DNA of 64,000 nt from Scenedesmus sp. ARA3 (GCA_004335835.1 RWJK01001203.1:53228-117227), one strand, 5' to 3'. Shown: positions 32,991-43,017, counted from the stretch's first letter. Notes: generated by a model not told the origin, from the letters alone. A program made the numbers and translations.

Positions 32991-35678
32991 CTACACAGCA
33001 TGGTCGCGCCTGTGCACTCCTTCACTAACGTGGCCCTCCGCACTGCCGCCGCCATCCGCCCAATCCTCCTCCGTTTGTACTTTGACATACTCCTGCTGCT
33101 GCTGCTGCTGCTGCTTGCTGCTGCTGATAACTGGACCCAACCCGTATTTCTCAAGGTACTTGAGCCAAGTGTACCACACGCCTCCCAACGTATTCATAGT
33201 GAGCCCCAGGATGTTGAGCACGTGGAACTTCACAGTGTCTACAAAGAAGCCCAACACGATTGTCACCACACCCCGCAGCACGCCCACGATGGTCGTTGTC
33301 AGCGCGCTGTTGTGCATCGTGCAGAGGAACATGCTGCAAGGCAGGGAGCCAGGCAGGCAGACAAATGGGCAGGGGAAGGTTGCTTTAGTTCGGGTGAGAT
33401 ATCGAGCACTAAGTTAGTGGCGCATCTGGCAGCAACCAAGCAGAGCTGCAGCAGTTTGATCCACAGCTGCTGATGGCGGCTGGGCAGACAATCCCGCTTT
33501 CCTTGCTGGCAAAAGCCGCTGCCGACATAAACTGCAAAACATTTTAATAACTGTTCGCCACCGCCAACAGCACAGGCAGCACCCGCCTTACTTAATAGGC
33601 ATGCACGCCAAGCAACATGCCAACACAAAACCAGTTGAATGTCAGGAAAAACATTGATCTGTGCATCTCTGCAGACCCACCTGTAATTCAGCAGGCACCC
33701 CATTGTTGATGCAGCCACCACCATGAAGTAAAAGTACAACGCGCCATGCGCCGCACTGCCGCTCTGTATGTGCTGCGCCACGCGCGTGAAGTCACCATTG
33801 GCTGCTGTGATGAGCAGCAGCAGCGGCAGCGACTGCATGGCGTTGTACCAGAGCAGCTCCGAGGTCGACGCGCCAGCAACGTCGCTCTGCAGCAGCACAG
33901 CGCAGGCCGCGGCAGGCAGCATGCCAAGTGTGCTTAGAGCAAAACAGCACCGTGCTCACAGCAGCGGCAGCGACTGCATGGCGTTGTACCAAAGCAGCTG
34001 CGAGGTCGACGCGCCAGCCAGATCACTCTGCAGCACACAGCACACAGCATGCAGCACAGCGAGCTCAGCCTCTTCCAGTAGGGGTCAAACTTGCACTTTT
34101 CCTCCTGGAAAAAACGATGGTGAATATACGCATACATATCACTCTGCAGCACACAGCACACAGCATAGCCAGCTCAGCTTTCACCACAGCAGGGGACAAC
34201 ACCTGACGTCGCTTGGGCGTCAAAGACCATGGCGCGATGCACAACTCAAACCAACATGCCAGCAAGATAGCCGGATGGCTTTTGCACACTTACGTAACCG
34301 CACGCTATTACTATAGCAATGTGACTACGTACTGCTGCTCTGGATGAAAAGTGCACCGCTTGCCCTTCAAAGCAACTCGGTACTACAGAGCAGCGCACCT
34401 GGAACTCCACCAGCAGCAGGTAGAGCGCCTGCACCAGCACGCTGCCAAAGGCAAACAGGTAGGCCGTGCCGTCAAATGACAGGTCACCCGCGCCAGCCAC
34501 CAGGCAGCCCACCACCACCAGGCCCACAGAGGCAGTGATGCGGGGGTGCGGCCATTTGCGCTTCCATACAGACTTGATAATAAGGATGGTCATTGGAGTG
34601 AGGCGCTTGATGGCGGTGTACCTGCAGATGGCCAGTGTTGCATGATTAGTGTTGGTTCGCTGTTAGTTTTGTGTGTGTTGCACGGCTGCGGCCACACAGA
34701 CTTGATGATAAGGATGGTCATTGGAGTGAGGCGCTTGATCGCCGTGTACCTGCAGGCGTGCAGCATTGCATAAAGTGTGTTAGTTTTTGGTGTGTTATGT
34801 GCGGCTGCGGCCGCTTGCGCTTCCAGGCGGACTTGATGATGAGGATAGTCATTGGGGTGAGGCGCGTGATGCCCGTGTACCTGCAGATGGACAGTGTTGC
34901 GCAAAGTGTGTTGGTTTTGTGTGTGTTGCACGGCTGCGGCCACTTTCGCTTCCACACGGTTTTGATGACGAGGATATAGTCATGAGCGTGAGGCGCTTGA
35001 TGGCAGTGTACCTGCGAGTGTACAGCGTTGTGATTGATTACACGTGTGTTACGTTTCCAAAGTGACACAGTGTGGAATTTGTTAGGAACTGTGCAGGCAT
35101 ACAAGGGCCACTGCCGTGCAGTTGCATGAAGCCCTTCCTGACAAATCCCACACTGTGTCACTTCAGAAACGTAACACATGTGTAACCAAGCTACCAGCTC
35201 TACATGCCGAATGGCAGTGTACCTGCAGAAGGATATGGGCAGGTTGAGTGGATGACAGTTTGGTGTGTACGATGGGGGAGCGGCAGATTGGTTAGTGGAT
35301 GTATGTGTAGATGCAGCCTGAGGGTTTGCATAGCAAATCTGTGCAGGCGCGTGCATTGACAGCTGCAAGCGGCCCGTGCACATAAGCGAGGCTGCGTCCT
35401 TGCCTTCACAGCAGATTTCAACAACCTCACTGCGAGCCGCACACTCACATTGGCAGGTTCATGCCCTTGAGGCCAAACAGTGCAAAGGCAGTGTTGGCTG
35501 TGTATAGGAAGCTTATCCCAAGCAGCGACTTGAAGCGGCGGGGATTGAATAGACTGAAGTTGAGCACACGTGCCAGCAGCAGCGGGTACAGTATGACCAT
35601 CGTCGATGCCATTTGCACCAGCAGCACCACGGTTGGTAGCGGGAAGATCAGCAGGCACAGCCGGTTGATTATGCTCAT
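32991..35678 (-). CDS. Nucleotide-sugar transporter, SLC35D/TPT type (5' exon(s) unresolved)
   Basis: Four phase-consistent exons were found: 35449-35678, 34399-34621, 33681-33886 and 32991-33333, totalling about 334 codons. They encode hydrophobic helices with family hallmarks: FALFGLKGMNLPMYTAIKRL, DLSFDGTAYLFAFGSVLVQA, and NSALTTTIVGVLRGVVTIVL, equivalent to the NSALTTTIVG motif of SLC35D-type antiporters that carry UDP- or GDP-sugars into Golgi or ER in exchange for nucleoside monophosphate. The C-terminus is a cytosolic poly-Gln tail with acidic residues. The frame begins MSIINRLCLLIF, which corresponds to the end of helix 1, so at least one upstream exon is missing. A candidate first exon is at 36443-36694. 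The substrate cannot be told from sequence. Introns hold two echo arrays and a hairpin. Confidence 0.78.
33818..34160 (-). repeat. Splice-junction echoes of transporter exon 33681-33886
   Basis: The acceptor and first codons of the exon (CTGCAG|AGCGAC..., coding AGASTSELLWYNAMQSLP) are repeated 141 bp upstream as a truncated copy (about 33958-34040). A shorter remnant of the acceptor (GTGTGCTGCAG|AGTGAT) sits about 116 bp beyond that, near 34140. Only the copy nearest the exon continues into full coding sequence. Confidence 0.7.
34555..35025 (-). repeat. Splice-junction echo array of transporter exon 34399-34621
   Basis: The acceptor and first ~70 nt of the exon (coding YTAIKRLTPMTILIIKSVW) recur upstream at about 34694-34750, 34810-34880 and 34930-35011, at offsets of 128, 131 and 131 bp. 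A weaker copy lies near 35221. Copies 2-4 run out of exon similarity after KRK-PQP and pass into a shared intron piece, so each unit is exon start plus intron end. Copy 4 has a small indel that breaks its frame. Confidence 0.78.
35038..35185. repeat. Foldback hairpin with 51-bp arms in transporter intron
   Basis: Arms 35038-35088 and 35135-35185 are reverse complements at 46 of 51 positions (TTACACGTGTGTTACG... paired with ...CGTAACACATGTGTAA), with a 46-nt loop. It sits between the fourth and fifth echo copies of the downstream exon. No clear target-site duplication is visible. It could be a MITE, or a small-RNA precursor within the intron. Confidence 0.8.
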
Positions 35679-35686
35679 GCTGGTTG

Positions 35687-36098
35687 CAACAACAGCATCT
35701 GCACAACAGAAGCAGCAGCAGGGGCAGCAGGATTGAGCTAGTACGAGAGTTGTGGTTGCGTTGCAGGGTCAGGTTGCGGTTTGCACTTCTCAGCAAGATA
35801 CCTGCTGCGGCGATGCCTCCTCTGCTATGACAAGCCACAATGATGGATGTAATGGCTGAACAACCACTGGAACGACAGCTGGTGCACACAGTGCAGCATT
35901 AAAATGGCACACGTACAGTTTTCGAGTACATTGCTGCACTGCCCCTTGTTGAACAGCAACACGGGAGCTGCAGTACACCGCTGACCAGCAGATGACGCTG
36001 TTCGCCTACTATCGTGCTGATACATGGTATTTAGCTTCTGTCGTCAGTGGCGACAGCCACCTGCATGTGTGGCCTTTCCTCATCCCTGCCAGCCTCTG

Positions 36099-36132
<34 letters not shown>

Positions 36133-36442
36133 AAGCTGCACTCACACAGCAGCGCCGACCCCACTTGCAGGACTGTTTCATCCTTCCACCAAGGCATGTT
36201 CTGCGGCACGAGCGGCAACGTGCAGCAGCGGCAGCAGGCGCAGCATATTTACCCGAGCTCTGTGCAACACCACCGGAAGCAGGGTGGGTGGAAGTAGCAG
36301 GGGTGGCGGTCCTATGAAGTGACAGGGTTGCCATGCTGCACTTCTCGTCGTCTGCTGATGGATGGTTGATAAATTTCCACATTACTCACATGTGTGTGCA
36401 GTTGCTGTGAGCCCAGCTGTCACTTTCAGCGGAAAGCACTGC
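35687..36442. other. Unresolved 5' region of transporter gene
   Basis: I could not find an exon completing transmembrane helix 1 here. A (CTG)n tract lies at about 36100-36130. Minus-strand frames in the interval lack transporter motifs. Confidence 0.3.
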
Positions 36443-36694
36443 TTACTGCTGCTTGATGCTGCTGAGTACCTTAGGTTTCTCCTCCTCGTTGTCCTGCAAG
36501 CGGCAGTCGGCTACGAGCAACGTCTCTGGATGGCTCGCACGAGCGTGCGGCTTCATGCTGCTTGTTTCGCCCGCATGTGAGCTCGCTGAGTGCTGGTACG
36601 AAGAAGGGTTGTTGGCATGCACTGGCAAGGACAAATCAGACACACTTGAATTATTTTGCAGTGCTTCGTACGCTGTAACAGCCGAGCGATTCAT
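36443..36694 (-). CDS. Candidate first exon of the transporter gene
   Basis: The minus-strand ATG at 36694 opens a polar, Ser/Asn-rich segment (MNRSAVTAYEALQNN...) reaching an acidic EEEKPK at about 36470. There a donor-like CCTAAG|GTACTC occurs. A hydrophilic cytosolic N-terminus ending in charged residues just before helix 1 is normal for plant-type nucleotide-sugar transporters. The join to the next exon is not resolved, so this could equally be unrelated or non-coding. Confidence 0.3.
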   Translation of the reverse strand: MNRSAVTAYEALQNNSSVSDLSLPVHANNPSSYQHSASSHAGETSSMKPHARASHPETLLVADCRLQDNEEEKPKVLSSIKQQ

Positions 36695-37050
36695 GATGCG
36701 GTGCTAGCGACCAGCTTTTCATGTGACAGAGACCTGTAGCAGAAACCGTTTTGTGGAACCACGCCCAGCTCGCCCCATTGGCTCCAACATAGCGTTTAAA
36801 ATGTAAACTTGTGTACTAGCAATGACATTGCCGTACTCCGAGGCAAGCTCAGACACGCTGTAGGTCTCATAGCTGTGGACTGATGTCCCGTTTTTCATGC
36901 CCAGGTCCACCCCACCAAGCTTGCTGGGGACCCCTTGAAAAGGCGCCTGAGCGACACTCAAGCCAGCAAGCCTGAAAACCAAGCGATGCTGTAGGCCCAC
37001 AGGATAATCAGGAATTGAATGTTACATGCACCCAGGCAGCACGCCACCCT
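36695..37050. other. Spacer downstream of the cyclophilin gene
   Basis: This spacer holds the 3' flank of the cyclophilin gene. A 93-codon minus-strand frame at 36719-37000 has no recognised motif and may be 3' UTR. Confidence 0.3.
37022..37026 (-). terminator. TGTAA poly(A) signal of cyclophilin gene
   Basis: TTACA on the plus strand reads TGTAA on the coding strand, 25 nt after the stop at 37051. Such close spacing suits the chlorophyte polyadenylation signal. Confidence 0.55.
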
Positions 37051-37126
37051 CTACAACACACCACAGTCTGCTATGGTGACATCGACCTTGGGCACGCCAT
37101 TGGGTGATGCAGCCTCCTTGTCTGCA

Positions 37127-37165
<39 letters not shown>

Positions 37166-37383
37166 CGGCAGCATTCAGCAGAAGGACCTGCCGCTGCACT
37201 TTCTGATGCCAATTAGCACACCCTCACAGCACAGTTGGCAGCGTGCAGCCCTCAGCCAGATATCCACCCAACAACCTGCTGCAGGAACATCTAGCATTGC
37301 TGCTATTGCGGCTGCCATTTCTGCTGCTGCTGCTGCTGCTGCTGCAGTTGGTTCCCAGCGCTCCGCTGCAGGGTGTCCAGCTG

Positions 37384-37437
<54 letters not shown>

Positions 37438-39437
37438 AGGTATGTTACTCACCAATGCGTTGCAGGATGTCCAGCCCCTCCAGCACCTTGCCAAACACCA
37501 CGTGCTTGCCTGCAGTGAAGATTGGAGCAGCGGCAATATCACAAAACTGGGTGTCAAGGCAAGGCAAGCAGGTTCTTCCGCTCACAGCACCTTGCCAAAC
37601 ACCACATGCTTGCCTGCAGTGCGCAGCGCAGTAGCGGCAGCATCATATAATTGGGTGTTAGAGCAAGGCAAGCAGGGTTGTCAGCTCACAGCACCTTGCC
37701 AAACACCACGTGCTTGCCTGCAGCAAAAATCGAAGCAGCGGCAGCATCACAAAACTGGGTGTCAAGGCAGGACAAGCAGGTTTCTCAGCTGACAGCACCC
37801 TGCCAAACACCACTTGCTGTGGCCTGCAAGATGATCAGAGCAGTGGCATCACAGAATTGAGCATTTAAGCAAAGTAAGCAGTTATCTCAGGCGTTCCAGC
37901 ACCTTGCCGAACACAACATGCTTGCCTGCAACATGAGCGAAGCAGTGGCAGCATCACAGAACCGGTGTCAGAGGAGGGGAGGCAGTTTATTCACCTAATA
38001 CATGCACGCCTTCCAGCCCCCAAACATCGTGGCCTACAGCAGACAAAACCATCAAACCACCATAGCACTGCGGCGCCGCGGCTAGTGTGAAAGACAGCTG
38101 GTTGCTGTTGCTGTTCTTGCCACTGTTTGCCATGCTGTCGTAAGGTCGTGCCGCCTGCTGCTGAATGATCTGCAAGCCCATCTGTGCACTTGAACTCACA
38201 GCAAGCAGGGTCAAGATACAACCATGCAGCGCTATGCCCGACAAACAACTAGCATACTTTCATAGAGCGTTTGAACCCCTATACAGAACCATCAAACCCA
38301 CCACCACACTGCGGCGCCTCTGCCAGTGTAAAAAAGAACTGGCTGCTGTTGCTGTTCTTGCCACTGTTGGCCATGCTGCTGTAAGGTTATGTCTCCTGCT
38401 GCTGAGTTTTCTGCAAGCCCATCTGCGCATTTGAAGCCACAGAAACCAGGTCAAGACACAAACCTGCAGCACAACGCTGCAGGCCCAGCGGAATACAAGC
38501 AAACAACAAGCCCTGAAAGCGTTTGAACCCCTACAAATCACCATCAATTGTTGCAAACTCACCGTCGCACTGCGGCGCGGCCGCCAGCGTGAAAAAGAAC
38601 TGGCTGCTGTTGCTGTTCTTGCCGCTGTTGGCCATGCTGAGCACCCCGGCAGCGTCATGCTTCAGCTTGAGGCCCGGCTTCTCATCATTGAACTTGCCGC
38701 CGTATATGCTGTCGCCACCAGAGCCATCACCTGCAAAAAAAAAATTGCATGAGGCTACGAATGTTATTCTTTGTTAGCTGTGATTCGTCGTGCTTCAGCG
38801 ACAGGCCCGGCTTCTCATCATTGAACTTGCCGCCGTATATGCTGTCGCCGCCAGAGCCATCACCTGCAGGAAATGAGGATAGCAGTGTCAGTCTTTGTTT
38901 GCTGTGAGGAATAGTCGTGCTTCAGCCAACGCAGCAGCGTCGCTGGCAGCGTCATTGAACTTGCCACCATATATGCTGTCACCACCAGAGCCGTCACCTG
39001 CAGCAAATGAGGCTAACAATGTTAGTCTTTGCTTTGTGCCAATAGTCGTGCTTCAGCTTGAGGCCGGCTTCTCGTCATTGAACTTGCCGCCGTATATGCT
39101 GTCACCACCAGAGCCGTCACCTGCAGGAAATGAGGTCAGCAGCATCACTCTTTATTTGCTGGGAAGAATAGATATGCTTACACTAGCACAGCAGTGTTGA
39201 ATTTCATGTAGGTCAGGGAAGAGCTGCGCAAACTGTGTGCAGCAGCAGAGGTTGCCTCATCCTCTCATTGGGTTTTTTTACAGAGTGAGTTCACGGTTGC
39301 TAGGTCCAGCCCTTGTAACTGACTTGCTCAATTAACAAAAAAGCAGCAGAGGGCAGCCCAGCTTGCCAACACACCTCGCACCACGTCGCCGCCCTGGCAG
39401 CAGAAGCCCGGCTCTATCCGGTGGAACTTGGTGCCCT

Positions 39438-39489
<52 letters not shown>

Positions 39490-39539
39490 NNNNNNNNNNN
39501 NNNNNNNNNNNNNNNNNNNNNNNNNNNNNNNNNNNNNNN

Positions 39540-39602
<63 letters not shown>

Positions 39603-40037
39603 CAGCAGTGGCAACGGCAGCCGCAACGGCAGCGCCAACAACAATGTCAGTTCTGTTGACAATGTGCTGCATCAGAAGCACCAGCTAGCCAGCCAACAAG
39701 CACGCAACGCGGAAAGAAGACCCAGCACAACAAAGAAGAAGGGTTCATCACCTCAGCGCCCAAATTGACGTGTTTACACTCACCTACTAAGTTGCACTAC
39801 TAGCCTGCTTGCATGCAATCAACAGTAATGCCATTTTCAACAACATCATCTAAGCTTTGTCTCCAGTTCTGCTGCAACATGGTCCTGTCCGATGTTACGC
39901 AGCTGAGCACACGTGTCCAAGTTACTAAACTGTATGAACAAAGAGCTTCCATTTTTTCACCTTGAAGTGCAGCGGCTTCTTGCTGGACTTGCCCAGCCCC
40001 TTCTCACCAGTGCACAGGCACCTGGCAACAGCACATG

Positions 40038-40070
<33 letters not shown>

Positions 40071-41205
40071 CAGCAGTGGCACATGACGGATGAAGCAGCA
40101 CATCGCCAAAAGCACAGGTGTGACAGGCGAGACAATGTGCAGTGATCGTGCAATGTAGCCATGGGGATACCTGGTACTACGGGCTGCAGAGTGATAAGAT
40201 CTACAAGATGGCACCTGCTATTGCAGTTTAACCACGGAGCTAGATTGGAGAAGCATGCTTGCACCTGGTGTACAACATGGCTTTCGCTGCAGTAATAGGG
40301 TACACAGCCAATTGCTGGCAGCTGTACACACATGTCTTCACACACAGGACGATACTGTGTGACACAAGAAAACGTTGATATTTGGCTGTTGCATGTCACT
40401 AAACAGCCACCTGAAATTTTCAACTGTCTTTGGCACCTCCTTGTCAAACAGCTCAGCTACTATGCGTCCTGCGCGCAACGGCGGCGGCTGCTCTGTGCTC
40501 ATCTCCCCTGCCAAGTGCAGAGACAGCAGCAGAATATCAACCAGCAGCAGCAGCAGCAGCAGTTGTACAGTATGTTGGTCTCGTGTATTTTGAGTGGCAA
40601 CATATGTTGCTGTCTTGATGAAGGACACGGCCACTTGACAAATTGCAACGCAACATGGAGCTGCTGTTGCTGCTGCCTGCCGCATCTGCTGCATCTTGTT
40701 TGCTCGGACTTTAACTGAATGTATTCTGCTTTGTCAGTAGTGCACAGCAGACTGTTTCCTTCAGGCTGCCTGAAGAACACTAGCTTGTGTTGTTGTTTGA
40801 GTGCCAGCAGGAGATACCCAGAGGTTGCACTGTAATGCTGGTGGGGGACAGCACAGCTGCACCCACCAATCTGGCATGACACAGGAACTCAAAGTAATGC
40901 ATATGGTGCATTTGCATTGTGGGTGTCAGCGCGCGTGCCAATTGTTGCGGGTGATGACGGCAGCAGCAGCACTGGCAGCAGCTGTAGCGGCAGCACCTCT
41001 GCCCACCTTTGCTGTTCCAGTTGGGGTCATTGCTGTATCCTTCCCGCAGCATCTGCAGTCCCTCCTCATCTAGATCTGCTAAGTTGCCGCTGAGGCCGTA
41101 CTGTGACCCGCACTGCTGCATAAAGTCCACTGCTCGTTGGTATGCTGCTGACTCCTGCTGGTACTTTGCAGCATCGCCAATGTCGATGTCCAGGAACACC
41201 TTCAT
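37051..41205 (-). CDS. Divergent-loop cyclophilin (peptidyl-prolyl isomerase)
   Basis: The exons are 41007-41205, 40411-40507, 39961-40021, 39375-39435, 38563-38730, 37453-37509 and 37051-37121. Every junction is GT-AG and in phase, giving 237 residues. It catalyses cis-trans isomerisation of Xaa-Pro bonds. Visible motifs are GRIVAELFDKEVPKTVENF, the plant-type divergent loop GKSSKKPLHFK, FHRIEPGFCCQGGD (catalytic Arg, Phe, Gln), GKNSNSSQFFFTL and GKHVVFGKVLEGLDIL, ending VDVTIADCGVL. It differs from canonical cyclophilin A in two ways. An insertion of about 60 residues separates the first strand (KVFLDIDIGD) from GRIVAELF. At the cyclosporin-contact Trp position, the loop reads PQCDGKH instead of the usual EWLDGKH. 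There is no targeting peptide, so it is probably cytosolic or nuclear. Three echo arrays and a sequence gap lie in its introns. Confidence 0.9.
37129..37164. repeat. (CAG)12 next to the cyclophilin exon-7 acceptor
   Basis: On the coding strand this is (CTG)12 ending just before GCCTGCAG|ACAAGG, the acceptor of the last cyclophilin exon. It probably supplies the pyrimidine-rich tract. Confidence 0.6.
37386..37436. repeat. (CTG)17 tract
   Basis: Seventeen uninterrupted CTG units lie just 3' of the exon-6 donor in cyclophilin intron 6. They read as CAG on the coding strand. Confidence 0.8.
37484..38000 (-). repeat. 104-bp echo array of cyclophilin exon 6
   Basis: The acceptor and first 27 nt of exon 6 (GCAAGCACGTGGTG..., coding GKHVVFGKVL) recur at start positions 37484, 37588, 37692, 37796 and 37900, an offset of 104 bp each time. 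Only the copy nearest the exon (37453-37509) continues into EGLDILQRI and a donor. The intronic part of each unit (for example CACAAAACTGGGTGTCAAGGC) is also shared. A degenerate sixth copy may sit near 38013. Confidence 0.85.
38060..38640 (-). repeat. Echoes of the 3' end of cyclophilin exon 5
   Basis: The end of exon 5 (coding MANSGKNSNSSQFFFTLA) with flanking intron is repeated downstream at about 38290-38380 and 38060-38140, at offsets of about 261 and 241 bp. The donor region is changed in the copies (CAGTGTGGTGGTGGG). These echo the donor side of the exon, unlike the 104-bp array, which echoes an acceptor side. Confidence 0.8.
38690..39125 (-). repeat. Echo array of the 5' end of cyclophilin exon 5
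   Basis: Four copies of CTGCAG|GTGATGGCTCTGG... (coding GDGSGGDSIYGGKFNDEK) occur at offsets of about 133, 134 and 123 bp. The copy at 38730 belongs to the true exon. The upstream three stop after about 45-75 nt of exon sequence and pass into a shared intron piece. Confidence 0.85.
39439..39594. repeat. CAG repeat interrupted by assembly gap
   Basis: Uninterrupted CAG units run on both sides of the gap in cyclophilin intron 3. On the coding strand they are CTG units reaching the acceptor CTGCAG|GGCACC. The true length is unknown. Confidence 0.85.
39490..39539. other. Assembly gap of 50 N
   Basis: Fifty undetermined bases lie inside a CAG repeat. Fifty is likely a placeholder, so the repeat length and distances across it are not reliable. 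Confidence 0.98.
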
Positions 41206-41550
41206 TGCGTGGTCAAATATGTTGATCGATTGGTGTAATTATGCTGTATAGAGCTTGCGTGTGGTCGGTGAACTGGCTGGTTTGAGCAAAAGCGTGGGAA
41301 GGTTGTACACGCCAAAGTGCTGATCAGGCGAGGCAGGAGCTGGGGCGGTTCAAATATGTCATCATTCACGTTTGTGAGGACAATGCGATGTACAGCCTTG
41401 CTCTGTTGATGTGACGTGGGACCCCACCAGGTCATTGAGGCAGGCAATACTGGCAACCATGTCAGTGGCAAGGGTTGTTCATGTAACAGAACAGCCGCTG
41501 GTGCTGTACATGTTCCACCATCCCTCAACGTGACGGCTAGCTCGACTTAG
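41206..41550. other. Promoter-side spacer of cyclophilin gene
   Basis: No coding sequence is supportable here. A 108-codon minus-strand frame at 41202-41528 overlaps the cyclophilin start and has no motif. Confidence 0.35.
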
Positions 41551-41712
41551 CTGGTGATGCCACCACAACATCTTTTGGCGCTTGCATGTGGGGGCCTCTC
41601 ATCACAAGATACTTTGTCTGCCGCCACAGGCAGTACAGCCATACGGATGCCGCTGCCAACCACCCGCCAATGAAATGCATCACACGCAGCAACATCATGC
41701 CGGTGATGTCTG
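41551..41712 (-). CDS. Unassigned exon with one transmembrane helix
   Basis: After a plausible acceptor (TTGCACAG|ACATCACC) the minus strand encodes about 54 residues including MMLLRVMHFIGGWLAAASVW and ending SPAKSS, then a stop. It contains one hydrophobic helix and a basic patch. It could be an alternative last exon of the large TmcB-like gene, whose main stop lies about 230 bp upstream, or a small separate gene. I do not recognise it. Confidence 0.3.
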
Positions 41713-41796
41713 TGCAACGAAGCTTGCAGGATAAATGCTCGTGACATAGCACATTAATGTTGGAAGCAGGCTGCTGGCTCAACACCCCAATGGCAT

Positions 41797-42040
41797 GTCA
41801 TCCCTTCGCCCGATTACTGCTTGCTGTCCTTGTCAGCAGCTGCATCCCCGGCCGCCAGCACTGCTCGCACATGCCCCTCCACATCCACCTCAGCAGGCAG
41901 CTGACTCAGCAGCCAGCCTGCCCAGTCATCCCTTCACCCGATTACTGCTTGCTGTCCTTGTCAGCAGCTGCATCCCCGTTCGCCAGCACTGCCCGCACAT
42001 GCCCCTCCACGTCCACCTCAGCAGGAAGCTGACTCAGCAG
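41797..42040 (-). repeat. 128-bp duplication of the TmcB-like gene's 3' coding end
   Basis: The last coding segment with its stop (about 41925-42040, coding AEVDVEGHVRAVL...ADKDSKQ) is repeated 128 bp downstream at 41797-41912, including the stop. The downstream copy is outside the frame of use unless reached by splicing. Confidence 0.8.
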
Positions 42041-42918
42041 CCCCACTATCGCCTTGTCATCATGCCGCAGCTGCGCCAAGTAGGGCCGGTACAGCGCAAT
42101 GAAGTACAGCAGCATGCAAGCCAGCGAGGCAGCCAGCAGGATTATGTGCAGCTGCTTCACCTGCTCCAGCCTGCAGCAACAAGTGCAGCAGCAGGCACAG
42201 CAGCAGGGGCGACTGCTCAGCAGCAAGTAGTGGTGCATATTGCAGTGCGATGGCGGCAGTGTGTATTGCCAGTGCTGTTCAGCCTTGGAGGCCTATGTCT
42301 TGTGAGCCATAGCCAGCATGACGTGAAGTTTGCTGCCGCAAAGACGGCAGCACGTCTCTGTTGTTGTCAGTTATTTGGCTGGTGGCTGTCGTGCCAGCAC
42401 TACATTCCGCTGCTGTGCCTCATCCAGCTGCTGCATCTGCAGGTGCGCACCTTTTTATAGGCCAGTGGACAAACACATCTGCAGCCGTTGCCAGGCCATC
42501 ATACACATCACCCGCGACAATCTTGCTGGCAAACAGGTACCTGCAGAGGTGCAGTGCATTGCAGGCAGGTGCAGGGATATAAATGGCGAGCCTGGCAGTA
42601 CACCATGTGACTTAGTCATGATGCTCACTACGCTCAGGTCACATTGCATGTGGTTGTGCGCCTAACTAGCAGCTTGCTTACACTCATAACAACAGGTTCA
42701 AGTGCATGCAGCACAGGCTGCAGCTGTGCACCACCTGCGATGCACTACCAACTGCAAACAATGACAACACAGATAGGCTTGCAAATGCAAACAACATGTG
42801 TGACACAGGCACATCCAGCAGCGCTGTACAGTGCACTTACGCAGGGTGGTCTGGGTTGATCATGCTGTCTGGCGCTAGGCACAACATCATCTGCATGTCA
42901 GTGAACTTGCCAAGCTGT

Positions 42919-43017
<99 letters not shown>

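Noticed and set aside
34555..35025. True mutually exclusive exons in the sugar transporter
   Set aside because: The upstream copies lack a donor and lose similarity after about 70 nt, and one carries an indel. Without transcripts I treat them as echoes, not exons.
35038..35185. Rho-independent terminator
   Set aside because: The context is a nuclear intron of a eukaryote, the stem is far too long, and there is no T tract in the right place.
36719..37000. 93-codon minus-strand frame after the cyclophilin stop
   Set aside because: It overlaps the likely 3' UTR and poly(A) signal region of the cyclophilin gene and shows no motif.
37484..38000. CRISPR-like regular spacing of repeats
   Set aside because: The repeats contain cyclophilin codons and splice acceptors, and the spacers are also related to each other. 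This is a tandem array in a eukaryotic intron.
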